DNA from: Tetragenococcus solitarius NBRC 100494
GTDB lineage: Bacteria > Bacillota > Bacilli > Lactobacillales > Enterococcaceae
Assembly: GCF_001544195.1 (NCBI RefSeq)
Contig: NZ_BCPY01000029.1
Location: 1 to 33,712 of the forward strand
Direction of reading: 5' to 3'
Length of the DNA: 33,712 nucleotides
Shown: positions 15,311 to 23,638 of the stretch, in pieces
Layout: each line of letters opens with the position of its first letter
Position numbering within the stretch: the stretch's first letter is position 1
Notes under the pieces: generated by a model
What the model was told of the DNA's origin: nothing
Seen by the model: the letters and a program-made list of their open reading frames with translations, nothing else
The model's database searches: none
Made by a program: the position numbers and the translations under genes

Positions 15311-17305
15311 ATGAGTACAAATTCTAAAAATGAACAATTAGCAATTAATACTTTACGTACATTGGCTATTGATGCCGTAGAAAAAGCAAGTAGTGGACAT
15401 ATGGGGCTTCCTTTAGGGGCAGCTCCAATGGCTTATACGTTATGGAGTAAACATTTAAAGATTAACCCAGAAGATCCGCAATGGTTTAACCGAGACCGGT
15501 TTGTTTTATCAGCAGGGCATGGTTCCATGTTACTATACGGATTATTGCACTTAAGTGGCTTTAATGTTTCAAAAAAAGATTTGCAAGAATTCCGTTCTTT
15601 TAATAGTAAAACGCCAGGACATCCAGAATGGAAACATACAGCAGGAGTCGAAGTGACAACGGGTCCTTTAGGCCAAGGGATTTCTATGGCTGTTGGTATG
15701 GCTCTAGCCGAGAAAAAGTTGGCGGCAACTATCAATGAAGAGCAAAATCAGTTAATCGATCATTATACGTATGTGTTGTGTGGTGACGGGGATTTAATGG
15801 AAGGTGTAAGTCATGAAGCTATTTCTTTTGCGGGTCACTTGCAGTTAGGAAAGCTAATCGTGTTGTATGATTCTAATCACTCTTCTTTGGATGCGGCTTT
15901 GGAGCAGTCCTTTTCTGATGATATCAAAAAGAAATTTGAGGCTGTACATTGGCAACATTTACTGGTCGAAGATGGACAAAGTATCGCTGCGATCGATGCG
16001 GCAATTAATCAAGCGAAAGAATCAAATCAGCCGACGGTTATCGAAGTCCGAACCACTATAGGTTATGGTTTACCAGAAATTGCAGGAACCAGCGATGCCC
16101 ATAGTGATCCGGTGGGAGCAGAAAACGCCAAGAAAGCTAAACGAAATTTAGGTTGGTCATACGATGAACCATTCACTATCCCCAATGAAGCCTACGAGGC
16201 ATTTGCAGATTTACAAAATAGAGGAAAACAATTAGAAGAAAAATGGGAGAAAAATTTTTCAAAACTTAAGCACAATAATCTTGAAAAAGCAAAAATATTG
16301 GAATATTTCATCGAACAAAAACTACCAGAAAACTGGTCTGAAACGTTGGGAGAGCTTTCTTTTTGTAGCGAACCCTTAGCAACACGTACGGCTTCTCATA
16401 AAGTATTGAATGCCTTACAAAAAGATATTCCACAATTGATCGGAGGAGCAGCAGACGTCAGTTCGTCAACAAAAGCGACAATTGATCATTCAGCTGCAAT
16501 AACAGCTTCTGATTTTTCCGGTAAAAATATTTATTTTGGTGTCAGAGAATTCGGAATGGCAGCAATTGTTAATGGATTAGCATTACATCATTTTTTACCT
16601 TTTGTCAGCACGTATTTCATTTTTTCTGATTATATGAAACCAGCTGTTCGTTTAGCAGCATTAATGGGATTACCCGTAACTTATGTCTTTAGTCATGACA
16701 GTATTGCTGTCGGTAAAGATGGTCCCACACATCAACCTGTGGAACAACTAGCTGCTTTTCGTTCCATGCCAAATTTACAAGTGATTCGTCCGGCTGATGG
16801 TAACGAAACAGCGGCTGCTTGGAAGTTAGCTTTGAAACAAATCACGAAACCAACAATGCTGGTACTAGAAAGACAAGCCACTGCTCCAGTTACTCATTCT
16901 CTGGATCAGGCAATAGAAGGTGTAAGCCATGGAGGCTATATCGTCTCTGAAGTGAAAGATCCTGTGGGGATATTAATCGCTACCGGTTCGGAAGTTTCAT
17001 TAGTTTTGCAAGCCCAAGCAGTTCTTGCTAAAGAAAACATTGCGGTGAATGTTGTGAGTCTTCCTTCTTGGGATCTATTTGAAGCACAAACAGAAGAATA
17101 TAAAGAAAAAGTATTGCCTTCTCATTTAACTAAACGTGTAACAATAGAAATGGCTTCCAAATTAGGTTGGAGAGAATATGCAGGACCTGAAGGTAAAATG
17201 ATGTCCGTCGATTCTTTCGGATTTTCTGGTGATCCTAAGGACGTAATGGATACTTTTGGATTTACCGTAGATAGTGTAGTGAACGAATTCAAATCATTGG
17301 TATAA
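15311..17305 (+). CDS. Transketolase
   Basis: Full-length transketolase (664 aa) that moves two-carbon units between sugar phosphates using thiamine diphosphate. The N-terminal domain has SAGHGSMLLYGLLHLSG and the cofactor motif GDGDLMEG (158-165). The middle domain holds the TPP-activating glutamate E413 in GVREFGMAAI and then HDSIAVGKDGPTHQPVEQL. The C-terminal domain follows RPADGNETAAAW. Some positions differ from housekeeping Firmicute enzymes as I remember them (DSNHSSLDAALEQSF, LALHHFLPFVSTY), which suggests a pathway-specific paralogue. It lies 13 bases after IIC and before a terminator, so it is the last gene of the operon. Confidence 0.92.
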   Translation: MSTNSKNEQLAINTLRTLAIDAVEKASSGHMGLPLGAAPMAYTLWSKHLKINPEDPQWFNRDRFVLSAGHGSMLLYGLLHLSGFNVSKKDLQEFRSFNSKTPGHPEWKHTAGVEVTTGPLGQGISMAVGMALAEKKLAATINEEQNQLIDHYTYVLCGDGDLMEGVSHEAISFAGHLQLGKLIVLYDSNHSSLDAALEQSFSDDIKKKFEAVHWQHLLVEDGQSIAAIDAAINQAKESNQPTVIEVRTTIGYGLPEIAGTSDAHSDPVGAENAKKAKRNLGWSYDEPFTIPNEAYEAFADLQNRGKQLEEKWEKNFSKLKHNNLEKAKILEYFIEQKLPENWSETLGELSFCSEPLATRTASHKVLNALQKDIPQLIGGAADVSSSTKATIDHSAAITASDFSGKNIYFGVREFGMAAIVNGLALHHFLPFVSTYFIFSDYMKPAVRLAALMGLPVTYVFSHDSIAVGKDGPTHQPVEQLAAFRSMPNLQVIRPADGNETAAAWKLALKQITKPTMLVLERQATAPVTHSLDQAIEGVSHGGYIVSEVKDPVGILIATGSEVSLVLQAQAVLAKENIAVNVVSLPSWDLFEAQTEEYKEKVLPSHLTKRVTIEMASKLGWREYAGPEGKMMSVDSFGFSGDPKDVMDTFGFTVDSVVNEFKSLV

Positions 17306-17337
17306 AAAATAACATTTTTGCTTATAACGAGGCAAAG

Positions 17338-17388
17338 AGTGTCGATTTATCTCTGTAGATTGGATACAGAGTAAATCGGCACTTTTTG
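17338..17388 (+). terminator. Terminator after transketolase
   Basis: AGTGTCGATTTA...CTCTGTA pairs with TACAGAG...TAAATCGGCACT around a seven-base loop, followed by TTTTTG. It ends the 11118-17305 operon and separates it from the iolE-like group. Confidence 0.88.
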
Positions 17389-17446
17389 TATGGACCGATA
17401 TGTAAAAATAGAGCACGATATATCATTTTTTTAAACATTTCGCCAA

Positions 17447-17474
17447 TTTACTTAATGTATTTCTGATTTATATT
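17447..17474 (+). promoter_or_regulatory. Candidate promoter of the iolE-like operon
   Basis: TTTACT (17447-17452), a 16-base spacer and TATATT (17469-17474) lie about 45 bases before the ATG at 17519. It is preceded by the terminator at 17338, so a new promoter is needed here. No cre site was seen in this gap. Confidence 0.4.
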
Positions 17475-17518
17475 ATTTTATATTGATTTTAGTCGCTTTA
17501 TTAGGAGGAGGGGAATAA

Positions 17519-18412
17519 ATGATTAAAAGAGACAATATTCAGTTAGGCATTGCACCTATTGCATGGGTTGAAGATGACATGCCTGAATATGGCAAAGAAA
17601 CAACTTTTTTACAAACCATTAGTGAAATTGCTTTATTAGGATTTGAAGGGACGGAAATTGGGGCGCTCTATCCAAGAGACACGAATATCCTTAATGAAGA
17701 ATTAAACCGACGCAATTTAAAAGCAATTACAGCTTGGATTAGTCTTTACTTGTTAGAGCAGCCCTATTGGTTGAATGAAAGAGATTTTAGGGATCATATG
17801 GGCTTCTTAAAAAAGGCGGGAGCAAAAGTAATCAATGTTAGTGACCAAAGCTTTAGCATTCAACATCGTGCCCATACCTATTTTAAAAACAAACCTGAAT
17901 TGACCGAAGAGCAATGGATTGAATTTACAGATAAACTCAATCCATTAGGGAAAATTGCTAAAGATGAAGGCTTAGAAATTGTCTATCATCCTCATATGAC
18001 AACGACGGTTCAAACGGCAGAGGAAATCGATAAATTTCTACAATTAACCGATCCTGAAACTATCAGTATTATCTATGATACAGGACATTTAACTTTTTCC
18101 GGAGAAGATCCGGTCGCTGTTCTAGAAAAACATTTTGATCGTATTAAACATATTCATCTAAAAGATGTTCGAACAGATATCATGCAACAATGTATCGACA
18201 AAAAGTTAAGTTTCTTAGAATCCATTTTGGAGGGAGTATTTACAATCCCAGGCGGTGGTGATATCGATTTTCCCAAGATTTTTAACATTTTAGCAGAGCG
18301 AGAATATCAAGGTTGGTTGGTATTAGAAGCGGAACAGAATCCTTATGTTTATAATCCTCTTGATTATTCGCGTAAGGGAAGAGACTATATGTTGCAGTTT
18401 ATTGAAGGTTAA
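17519..18412 (+). CDS. iolE: IolE-like myo-inosose-2 dehydratase
   Basis: TIM-barrel enzyme of the AP-endonuclease-2 superfamily. The opening LGIAPIAWVEDDMPEYG, then TFLQTISEIALLGFEG and YPRD, follow the IolE pattern closely (W-x-x-DD-x-PE-x-G). Metal-site segments are YHPHM, IYDTGHL, HIHLKD and the C-terminal VLEAEQNP. Length (297 aa) is typical. IolE removes water from 2-keto-myo-inositol. GGAGGAGGGG precedes the ATG. The next genes are inositol-dehydrogenase-like, which supports an inositol or related keto-polyol pathway, yet iolD, iolB, iolC, iolJ and iolA are absent from the window. A keto-sugar epimerase or dehydratase is the alternative. Confidence 0.82.
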   Translation: MIKRDNIQLGIAPIAWVEDDMPEYGKETTFLQTISEIALLGFEGTEIGALYPRDTNILNEELNRRNLKAITAWISLYLLEQPYWLNERDFRDHMGFLKKAGAKVINVSDQSFSIQHRAHTYFKNKPELTEEQWIEFTDKLNPLGKIAKDEGLEIVYHPHMTTTVQTAEEIDKFLQLTDPETISIIYDTGHLTFSGEDPVAVLEKHFDRIKHIHLKDVRTDIMQQCIDKKLSFLESILEGVFTIPGGGDIDFPKIFNILAEREYQGWLVLEAEQNPYVYNPLDYSRKGRDYMLQFIEG

Positions 18413-18443
18413 ATGAGATGAAAATTTTTAGGAGGAAATTTAT

Positions 18444-19466
18444 ATGAAGAAAAAATTGAGAATCGGACAAATAGGATTAGGACGTTTGGGGCATTACCAT
18501 GCTAGAAATACGGCAAGATCCGTACCTGACGCCGAGTTAATTGCTGTCTGTGATATGGATGAAACAAAAGTGAAAGAAGTACAAGAAGAATTAGATATTC
18601 CCAATGGCTATACTGAGTTTGATGACATGCTAAAAAACCCGGATATCGATGCAGTGACAGTCATTTCATCCACTAGTTTACATGCAGAACACGTGAAAAT
18701 GGCTTTAGATGCTGGTAAGCACGTCTTTACGGAAAAACCATTAGGATTTACTTTAGAAGAATGCAAAAAAGCTGAAAAAGCAGTGGAAGCCCATCCAGAA
18801 TTAAAATTTATGATTGGCTTTATGCGTAGATATGATCATTCTTATCAACAAGCGAAAGAGAAAATCGATAATGGGGATATTGGACGTATTATCTTAGTCC
18901 GCTCCTACACCCAAGACCCGATTTGGAATATTGAGGGTGCCATTGCCTTTGGACCGCAATCAGGCGGACAATTTGTAGATATGAATATTCATGATATCGA
19001 TCTGATTCGCTGGTTTACTGGTGGTGTAGAAGCTCGCAACATGTGGGGCATTGGCGGTATTTACGAATTTGAGGAGTACAAAGAATGGAACGATGGCGAC
19101 AATGTCAGTTCACTTGTGCAATTTGAAGATGACACCATGGCGTTTATGTTTGCTGGACGCGCAGCAGCACATGGGACCAATGTAGAAACAGAAATTATTG
19201 GGACGAGAGGCACTTTACGCATTGGTTCCGTGGGAACAGATAGTTTGCTCGAAGTCATGAGTGAGCATGGTATTAGTCGTAAAAACTATACGGATTTCCA
19301 ATTACGTTGGAAAGATGCTTATATCAATGAAATAAATGAGTTTGTCGATTGTGTTTTAAATGACCGTCAACCGGGAACCACTGTTTATGATGGCACGAAG
19401 TCATTGGAGATTGCCCTAAGGTTAAGAGAGTCATTTGAAACAGGAAAAATGTTACCAGCAAAATAA
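18444..19466 (+). CDS. Gfo/Idh/MocA dehydrogenase, inositol 2-dehydrogenase-like
   Basis: NAD(P)-dependent dehydrogenase of the inositol/sugar type, 340 aa. The Rossmann motif GLGRLGHYHA lies at residues 11-20, the EKP motif at 97-99 gives catalytic K98, and GGQFVDMNIHDIDL gives D179 and H183, which match the Lys-Asp-His triad of IolG. The C-terminal region forms the sheet-rich oligomerisation domain. TAGGAGGAAATTTAT precedes the ATG, 31 bases after the IolE-like gene. It probably oxidises a cyclitol or sugar to the ketone used by the dehydratase. myo-, scyllo- or chiro-inositol cannot be told apart by eye. Confidence 0.84.
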   Translation: MKKKLRIGQIGLGRLGHYHARNTARSVPDAELIAVCDMDETKVKEVQEELDIPNGYTEFDDMLKNPDIDAVTVISSTSLHAEHVKMALDAGKHVFTEKPLGFTLEECKKAEKAVEAHPELKFMIGFMRRYDHSYQQAKEKIDNGDIGRIILVRSYTQDPIWNIEGAIAFGPQSGGQFVDMNIHDIDLIRWFTGGVEARNMWGIGGIYEFEEYKEWNDGDNVSSLVQFEDDTMAFMFAGRAAAHGTNVETEIIGTRGTLRIGSVGTDSLLEVMSEHGISRKNYTDFQLRWKDAYINEINEFVDCVLNDRQPGTTVYDGTKSLEIALRLRESFETGKMLPAK

Positions 19467-19499
19467 TGGTGTGATGCGTATAGGTGTTCTAACGGTCTA

Positions 19500-19532
19500 T
19501 TTTAGTCTCAAAAGTATTTTTTGGGGCTAAAA
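19500..19532. other. Hairpin between the two dehydrogenase genes
   Basis: TTTTAGTCTCAAAA pairs with TTTTGGGGCTAAAA (two wobble pairs) over a five-base loop. No T-run follows on the plus strand, so it is a weak terminator at best; it may shape mRNA processing or be a partial attenuator ahead of the next promoter-like region. Confidence 0.4.
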
Positions 19533-19579
19533 ATTTAAAAAGACAACTATTGTGGAGTATGTTATTTTAGAGAAAAGAA

Positions 19580-19617
19580 GAAAATCGCTTTCATTATTAT
19601 CTTGATAACAATATAAA
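19580..19617 (+). promoter_or_regulatory. Candidate promoter with cre-like site before the second dehydrogenase
   Basis: TATAAA at 19612-19617 has a weak -35 TTTCAT (19589-19594) 17 bases upstream. GAAAATCGCTTTCA at 19580-19593 overlaps it and resembles a CcpA cre site, with mismatches at the first two positions. Carbon catabolite repression of this gene is a plausible inference. Confidence 0.35.
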
Positions 19618-19649
19618 ATGCGAAAATGACAATAGTAGGAGGAATTGAA

Positions 19650-20663
19650 TTGGAAAATAAATTGATTCGTGTAGGTGTGATTGGATGTGGCGCGATTGGC
19701 AAGGAACATATTGAACGGTTAACCAATGTTGTTCCTCAAACCAAAGTCGTTGCGGTATATGATTATGTTGATAAAGTAGCGCAAGATGTGGCAGAAAAAT
19801 ATGACGCTACAAGCTATGCCAGTGGAGAAGAATTGATTCGTAGCGATGAGGTTGATGCCATAGTAGTCGCTTCGACAGATGATACCCATGCAGGTTACGC
19901 TATGGAATGTTTGAAACAAAACAAATATGTCTTTTGCGAAAAGCCGCTTGCCTTGACTGCTAAAGAATGTGAAGAGATGATGGAAGTGGAAGCTAAACAA
20001 GGACATCGTTTACTTCAAATGGGCTTTAACCGTCGTTTTGATAAAGGTTATGTGGAAATGAAAAAGGCGATCGAAGAGGGCGAGATTGGTGCTCCTTTAA
20101 TGATTCATAGTGCCCATCGTAATATTTCCCAAGCCCCTGGATTTGAAACCGATTATGCCATTACAAGAGTGGCGATTCATGAAATTGATATTAGCCGTTG
20201 GTTATTAGGCGATGAATACGACGAAGTTCAAGTGCTTTCTGTAAAACAAAGCAAACGAACCACGGGCGATTGGCTAAATCCACAATTAATCATGTTTAAA
20301 ACAAATTCTGGCCAACGGATTGATGTCGAAGTCCAAACAGATGGCGCCTATGCTTATGACATCCAATGTCAAGTGGTTGGTGAAGCAGGGACATTAGACT
20401 TGCCAGACCCAGCTACCGTCGTTAAACGGGAAAACCAACAAGTTTCTTATGGCTTAGGCGACCATTGGGCAAGCCGATTTTCTGATTCTTATAACGAAGA
20501 ATTTCTCGGATGGGCCACGGGGATTCTGAAGGATCAATTAGTAGGTGCTAGCACTTGGGATGGATATGCTTCTTGTGTCACTTCAGATGCGTTAATCAAA
20601 TCAAGAGAAACTGGTAAACCAGAAAAAGTAACATTGATGGAACAGCCGGAAATTTATAAATAG
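19650..20663 (+). CDS. Second Gfo/Idh/MocA dehydrogenase, IolG-like with altered triad
   Basis: NAD(P)-dependent dehydrogenase, 337 aa from a TTG at 19650, chosen because AGGAGG ends seven bases upstream; an in-frame ATG at 19626 lies before that ribosome site. The Rossmann motif GCGAIGKEH and EKP (K98) are clear. The third motif reads ITRVAIHEIDISRWL, close to Bacillus IolG, where an aspartate precedes the histidine by four residues. Here that position is R173 while H177 is kept, so catalysis may differ or substrate preference may have shifted. It follows the first dehydrogenase after 183 bases and is closed by its own terminator. Confidence 0.82.
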   Translation: MENKLIRVGVIGCGAIGKEHIERLTNVVPQTKVVAVYDYVDKVAQDVAEKYDATSYASGEELIRSDEVDAIVVASTDDTHAGYAMECLKQNKYVFCEKPLALTAKECEEMMEVEAKQGHRLLQMGFNRRFDKGYVEMKKAIEEGEIGAPLMIHSAHRNISQAPGFETDYAITRVAIHEIDISRWLLGDEYDEVQVLSVKQSKRTTGDWLNPQLIMFKTNSGQRIDVEVQTDGAYAYDIQCQVVGEAGTLDLPDPATVVKRENQQVSYGLGDHWASRFSDSYNEEFLGWATGILKDQLVGASTWDGYASCVTSDALIKSRETGKPEKVTLMEQPEIYK

Positions 20664-20685
20664 TTTTTCTCTAAATTATATAAGC

Positions 20686-20719
20686 AAAAAAGCGCTAATT
20701 TACTAGTTAGCGTTTTTTT
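20686..20719 (+). terminator. Terminator after the second dehydrogenase
   Basis: AAAAAAGCGCTAA pairs with TTAGCGTTTTTTT (one wobble) over an eight-base loop, and the stem itself ends in a T-run. It separates the dehydrogenase from deoC. Confidence 0.88.
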
Positions 20720-20758
20720 ACTTTACAATAATTAAATGTAACGAACTAAAATAAATGT

Positions 20759-20777
20759 TATGATGTAAGCGAAAACA
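20759..20777 (+). promoter_or_regulatory. cre site and -10 box upstream of deoC
   Basis: TGTAAGCGAAAACA at 20764-20777 fits the CcpA cre consensus (TGNAANCGNWNNCA). It touches a -10 candidate TATGAT at 20759-20764; the -35 is weak. A cre just downstream of -10 usually means repression when glucose is present. Confidence 0.6.
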
Positions 20778-20797
20778 AGATTGGGAGGAGAATATTA

Positions 20798-21493
20798 ATG
20801 ACTATAAATTTAAGCGTAGAACAACTTGCTGAAAAAATTGACCACACATTATTAAAGGCAGATGCACAGGAAGCTGGATTTGAAAAATTATGTCAGGAAG
20901 CACGTGAATATGGATTTAAAATGGTAGCGATTAACTCGGCACCGGTTACTTTATGTAAAAAATTATTGAAAGGCAGCCCAGTTCATGTTGGCGCAGCCAT
21001 CGGTTTTCCTTTAGGACAAACAACGATCAAAACAAAAGCGTTTGAAACCAAAGAAGCAATCGAAAATGGGGCGGATGAAATTGATTATGTTATTAACATT
21101 TCAAAACTAAAAGATGGGGATACAAACTACATCGAAGAAGAAATGCAAACCATTGTAGATATCTGTAAAAATAATGATGTTCTTTCAAAAGTTATTTTAG
21201 AAACGTGTTATCTAGAGGATGAAGAGAAAAAACAAGTGTGTAAAATTGCCAAAAAGGTTCGACCTAATTTTGTTAAGACTTCTACCGGATTTGGGGTTGC
21301 AGGTGCTACAGTAGCCGATGTGCAATTAATGAAACAAACGGTGGGTGATCAGGTGAAAGTAAAAGCTGCAGGTGGAATTCGTGATTTAGAGGCTGTTAAA
21401 GCAATGATAGAAGCTGGCGCTGACCGCTTGGGAATGAGCGCTAGTGTCAAAGTAATTGAAGAATATAGAGCAGAAAGAGCAGAAACTAGGTGA
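20798..21493 (+). CDS. deoC: Deoxyribose-phosphate aldolase
   Basis: Class I aldolase that splits 2-deoxyribose 5-phosphate to acetaldehyde and glyceraldehyde 3-phosphate. The Schiff-base lysine is K160 in VKTSTGFG, and the second catalytic lysine K189 is in KAAGGIRD; LETCYLEDEEK also fits the family. Length is 231 aa. GGGAGGAG lies before the ATG. No nucleoside phosphorylase or deoB is nearby; it is instead flanked by cyclitol/sugar dehydrogenases, and a cre site precedes it. It may serve deoxynucleoside scavenging or an aldol step in the neighbouring pathway. Confidence 0.92.
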   Translation: MTINLSVEQLAEKIDHTLLKADAQEAGFEKLCQEAREYGFKMVAINSAPVTLCKKLLKGSPVHVGAAIGFPLGQTTIKTKAFETKEAIENGADEIDYVINISKLKDGDTNYIEEEMQTIVDICKNNDVLSKVILETCYLEDEEKKQVCKIAKKVRPNFVKTSTGFGVAGATVADVQLMKQTVGDQVKVKAAGGIRDLEAVKAMIEAGADRLGMSASVKVIEEYRAERAETR

Positions 21494-21593
21494 TTAATAT
21501 TTGTATTATTGACATTGGATAAGTGGACTTGATTAAGGTTGACCTCATGACTAAAACAATAGTTTGAATATTTATAACGAAAGGACGAATCGC

Positions 21594-22637
21594 ATGAAAG
21601 CAGCACAGCTTTACGGCAAAGAAAAAGTACGAGTGAGCGAAGTAGACAAACCTGAAATTAATGAAAATGAAGTTTTATTAAAAGTAAAAGCGGCTTCACT
21701 TTGTGGGACTGATGTTCGTATGTATAAAAATGGACATGAAGGAGTCGATGAAAAGCACCCATTAACATTAGGGCATGAACTTGCTGGTGTGATTGCGGAA
21801 GTTGGTACAAAGATTACTTCCTATAAGGTGGGACAAAGAGTTTCTGTCGCTCCTAATATTGGATGTGGCGTCTGTGACCAATGCGTTAGCGGAAACACAC
21901 ATCTTTGTGCAAATTATCAAGCCTTCGGTATTAACCTTTCAGGAGGGTTTGCTGAATATTTAAAAATACCAGAAAAAGCTGTTCAACAAGGAAATATCAC
22001 ACCTTTAGCAGATGAAACCTCTTTTGAACAAGCTGCATTAATCGAACCATTTAGTTGTGTATTTAATGGACAAAATATTGCTAAAGTTTATCCTGGAGAT
22101 ACGGTTTTAATTATTGGTGGCGGTCCGATCGGGATTATGCATGTGATGCTGGCTTTTAGCCAGGGAGCGGGTAAAGTAATTTTAACCGATCATCATGAAG
22201 ACCGTATGGCAGCAGTCAAAAGAATTTTACCCCAACTGATAACTTTAACAAGTGAAAATTTAGCGGATAAAATTACAGCAGAAACAAAAGGCCAAGGCGT
22301 TAATTTGTGTATTGTCGCGGCGCCTTCACCCGAAGCGCAAACAGAAAGCTTACAATATATGGCAACTAATGGTCGCTTACTTTTCTTTGGCGGATTACCC
22401 AAGGGCCGCGAAAATGTTTCTTTAAACACCAATCTTCTACATTATAAACAACTTCGAATTTTTGGTTGTACCAGAGCTAGTTTGTCATCTTATCGAACTT
22501 CTGAAAAGTTAATTGCTAGCGGACAAGTACCTATTGAACAATTAATTACGAAGCGATACCTATTAAATGATTTTAAACAAGCATTAGAAAACGCAGAAAA
22601 ATCAGTTGGATTGAAAAATGTGATTGTGTTTGAGTAA
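21594..22637 (+). CDS. Zinc-dependent alcohol/polyol dehydrogenase
   Basis: Medium-chain dehydrogenase (347 aa) of the sorbitol/threonine dehydrogenase group. Catalytic zinc ligands are C37 in SLCGTD and H61-E62 in GHELAG; the structural zinc site has C91, C94, C97 and C105 (CGVCDQC and HLC). The Rossmann motif IGGGPIG follows. The ATG at 21594 has GAAAGGACG upstream, whereas the longer in-frame ATG has none. It lies 100 bases after deoC and may share its transcript. It probably interconverts a polyol or sugar and its ketone, in line with the keto-polyol chemistry of the upstream genes. The exact substrate is unknown. Confidence 0.87.
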   Translation: MKAAQLYGKEKVRVSEVDKPEINENEVLLKVKAASLCGTDVRMYKNGHEGVDEKHPLTLGHELAGVIAEVGTKITSYKVGQRVSVAPNIGCGVCDQCVSGNTHLCANYQAFGINLSGGFAEYLKIPEKAVQQGNITPLADETSFEQAALIEPFSCVFNGQNIAKVYPGDTVLIIGGGPIGIMHVMLAFSQGAGKVILTDHHEDRMAAVKRILPQLITLTSENLADKITAETKGQGVNLCIVAAPSPEAQTESLQYMATNGRLLFFGGLPKGRENVSLNTNLLHYKQLRIFGCTRASLSSYRTSEKLIASGQVPIEQLITKRYLLNDFKQALENAEKSVGLKNVIVFE

Positions 22638-22700
22638 TAATGCTAAAAATAAAGAAAGAATAAAAAATCATTATCCAAAAAAGCCCGATATGTAGGGTGA

Positions 22701-22739
22701 TTAAACTCTCATTTAAGATAGAATGGGAGATTTAATTTT
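22701..22739 (+). terminator. Imperfect terminator between convergent genes
   Basis: TTAAACTCTCATT and AATGGGAGATTTAA form an imperfect stem (one bulge, wobble pairs) followed by TTTTC. It overlaps the last codons of the reverse-strand rpiR-type gene, so it serves the plus-strand dehydrogenase. Confidence 0.5.
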
Positions 22740-23481
22740 CTCCCACTCTCAACGCATACGAATCCAACAAAACCCTAGCTAAAATAGCTAAAGGTAACCT
22801 CGAACGTACTTCATAATCTGGAAAGAAAGATCCCTCAGATTTAAAGCCAACAAAAGGAATCTCAATCAAATTGATTAGACTTGAATGACGACTTGCGGTT
22901 AACAAAATTGTACCAATTTCCAGTTGGTAACAATTTTTTGCTGCAGTGACAAGTTCTTTTGTTTCTCCATTCAGGGAGATGAAAATAACAACGTCATCTT
23001 TTGTTAATTTTTTACTCATTGTTTTAATAATCTCCGGATCGGCATGTAGTTCACAATATTTTCCTGTAAGTTGAAATTTGACCATCATTTCTTGCGCGGT
23101 CATTTCAGAAAAACCTCGTGCGAAAATAATCACTCGTTTTGCCGCCTTGATTCGTTGAATGGCGTCTTCAATATTTCCAATTTCAATCATATTGATGGTT
23201 CGGGCGACTTCTTGTTCATTTTTTAAAATAGCCGTACGTATTCCTTGATCGACTTTATCTAAGGCGGAAAAATTAATATCTTTATAAGACATTTCTTTTA
23301 AGTGATGTTTAAAAGCTGTGAATCCTTCATAGCCTTTTTTCTTCATTGTGCGGACAATAGTCGCAGTTGAAACATTTGCCAGTTCACTTAACTTCACAAT
23401 GGAGTAATTAGGGATCGTTTGGATATTCTCTTGAATAAAATCCCATACATATTGTTCTGAATCGCTTAGCTTGTTATCCAT
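22732..23481 (-). CDS. RpiR family transcriptional regulator
   Basis: Regulator of 249 aa with an N-terminal HTH (about residues 30-60, VKLSELANVSTATIVRTMKK) and a C-terminal SIS domain (about 110-230; IFARGFSEMTAQEM, ISLNGETKEL). The ATG at 23481 is chosen because GAGGAG lies about ten bases upstream; an ATG ten codons earlier has no such site. It is divergent from the kinase-PTS-aldolase operon, and the shared gap holds an inverted repeat, so it probably controls that operon in response to a ketose phosphate. It resembles the regulator at 7638 in layout but differs clearly in sequence. Confidence 0.86.
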   Translation of the reverse strand: MDNKLSDSEQYVWDFIQENIQTIPNYSIVKLSELANVSTATIVRTMKKKGYEGFTAFKHHLKEMSYKDINFSALDKVDQGIRTAILKNEQEVARTINMIEIGNIEDAIQRIKAAKRVIIFARGFSEMTAQEMMVKFQLTGKYCELHADPEIIKTMSKKLTKDDVVIFISLNGETKELVTAAKNCYQLEIGTILLTASRHSSLINLIEIPFVGFKSEGSFFPDYEVRSRLPLAILARVLLDSYALRVGEN

Positions 23482-23506
23482 TATGCTCACTCTCCTCGTC
23501 GTTCCT

Positions 23507-23535
23507 ATCATAATATGAGATATCCGTTTCGTCTA
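23507..23535 (-). promoter_or_regulatory. Candidate promoter of the rpiR-type gene
   Basis: On the reverse strand TAGACG (23530-23535) and TATGAT (23507-23512) are separated by 17 bases, about 26 bases upstream of the chosen ATG. This is the clearest promoter pair in the divergent gap. Confidence 0.45.
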
Positions 23536-23551
23536 TTGTTATTAGAAAAGA

Positions 23552-23598
23552 ATGTAAAGGTTTTCTTTTTAATCCCTCGATTTAGAAAACATTTACAT
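23552..23598. promoter_or_regulatory. Inverted-repeat operator in the divergent gap
   Basis: ATGTAAAGGTTTTCTT (23552-23567) and TAGAAAACATTTACAT (23583-23598) are near-perfect inverted copies, about 31 bases centre to centre (three helical turns). Each half also resembles a degenerate cre site. I infer an operator for the divergent RpiR protein or CcpA acting on the 23639 operon. A clear promoter for that operon could not be fixed. Confidence 0.5.
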
Positions 23599-23638
23599 AT
23601 CTATACGTTGCATAATAAAAATCAAGGAGGAAGTGATG

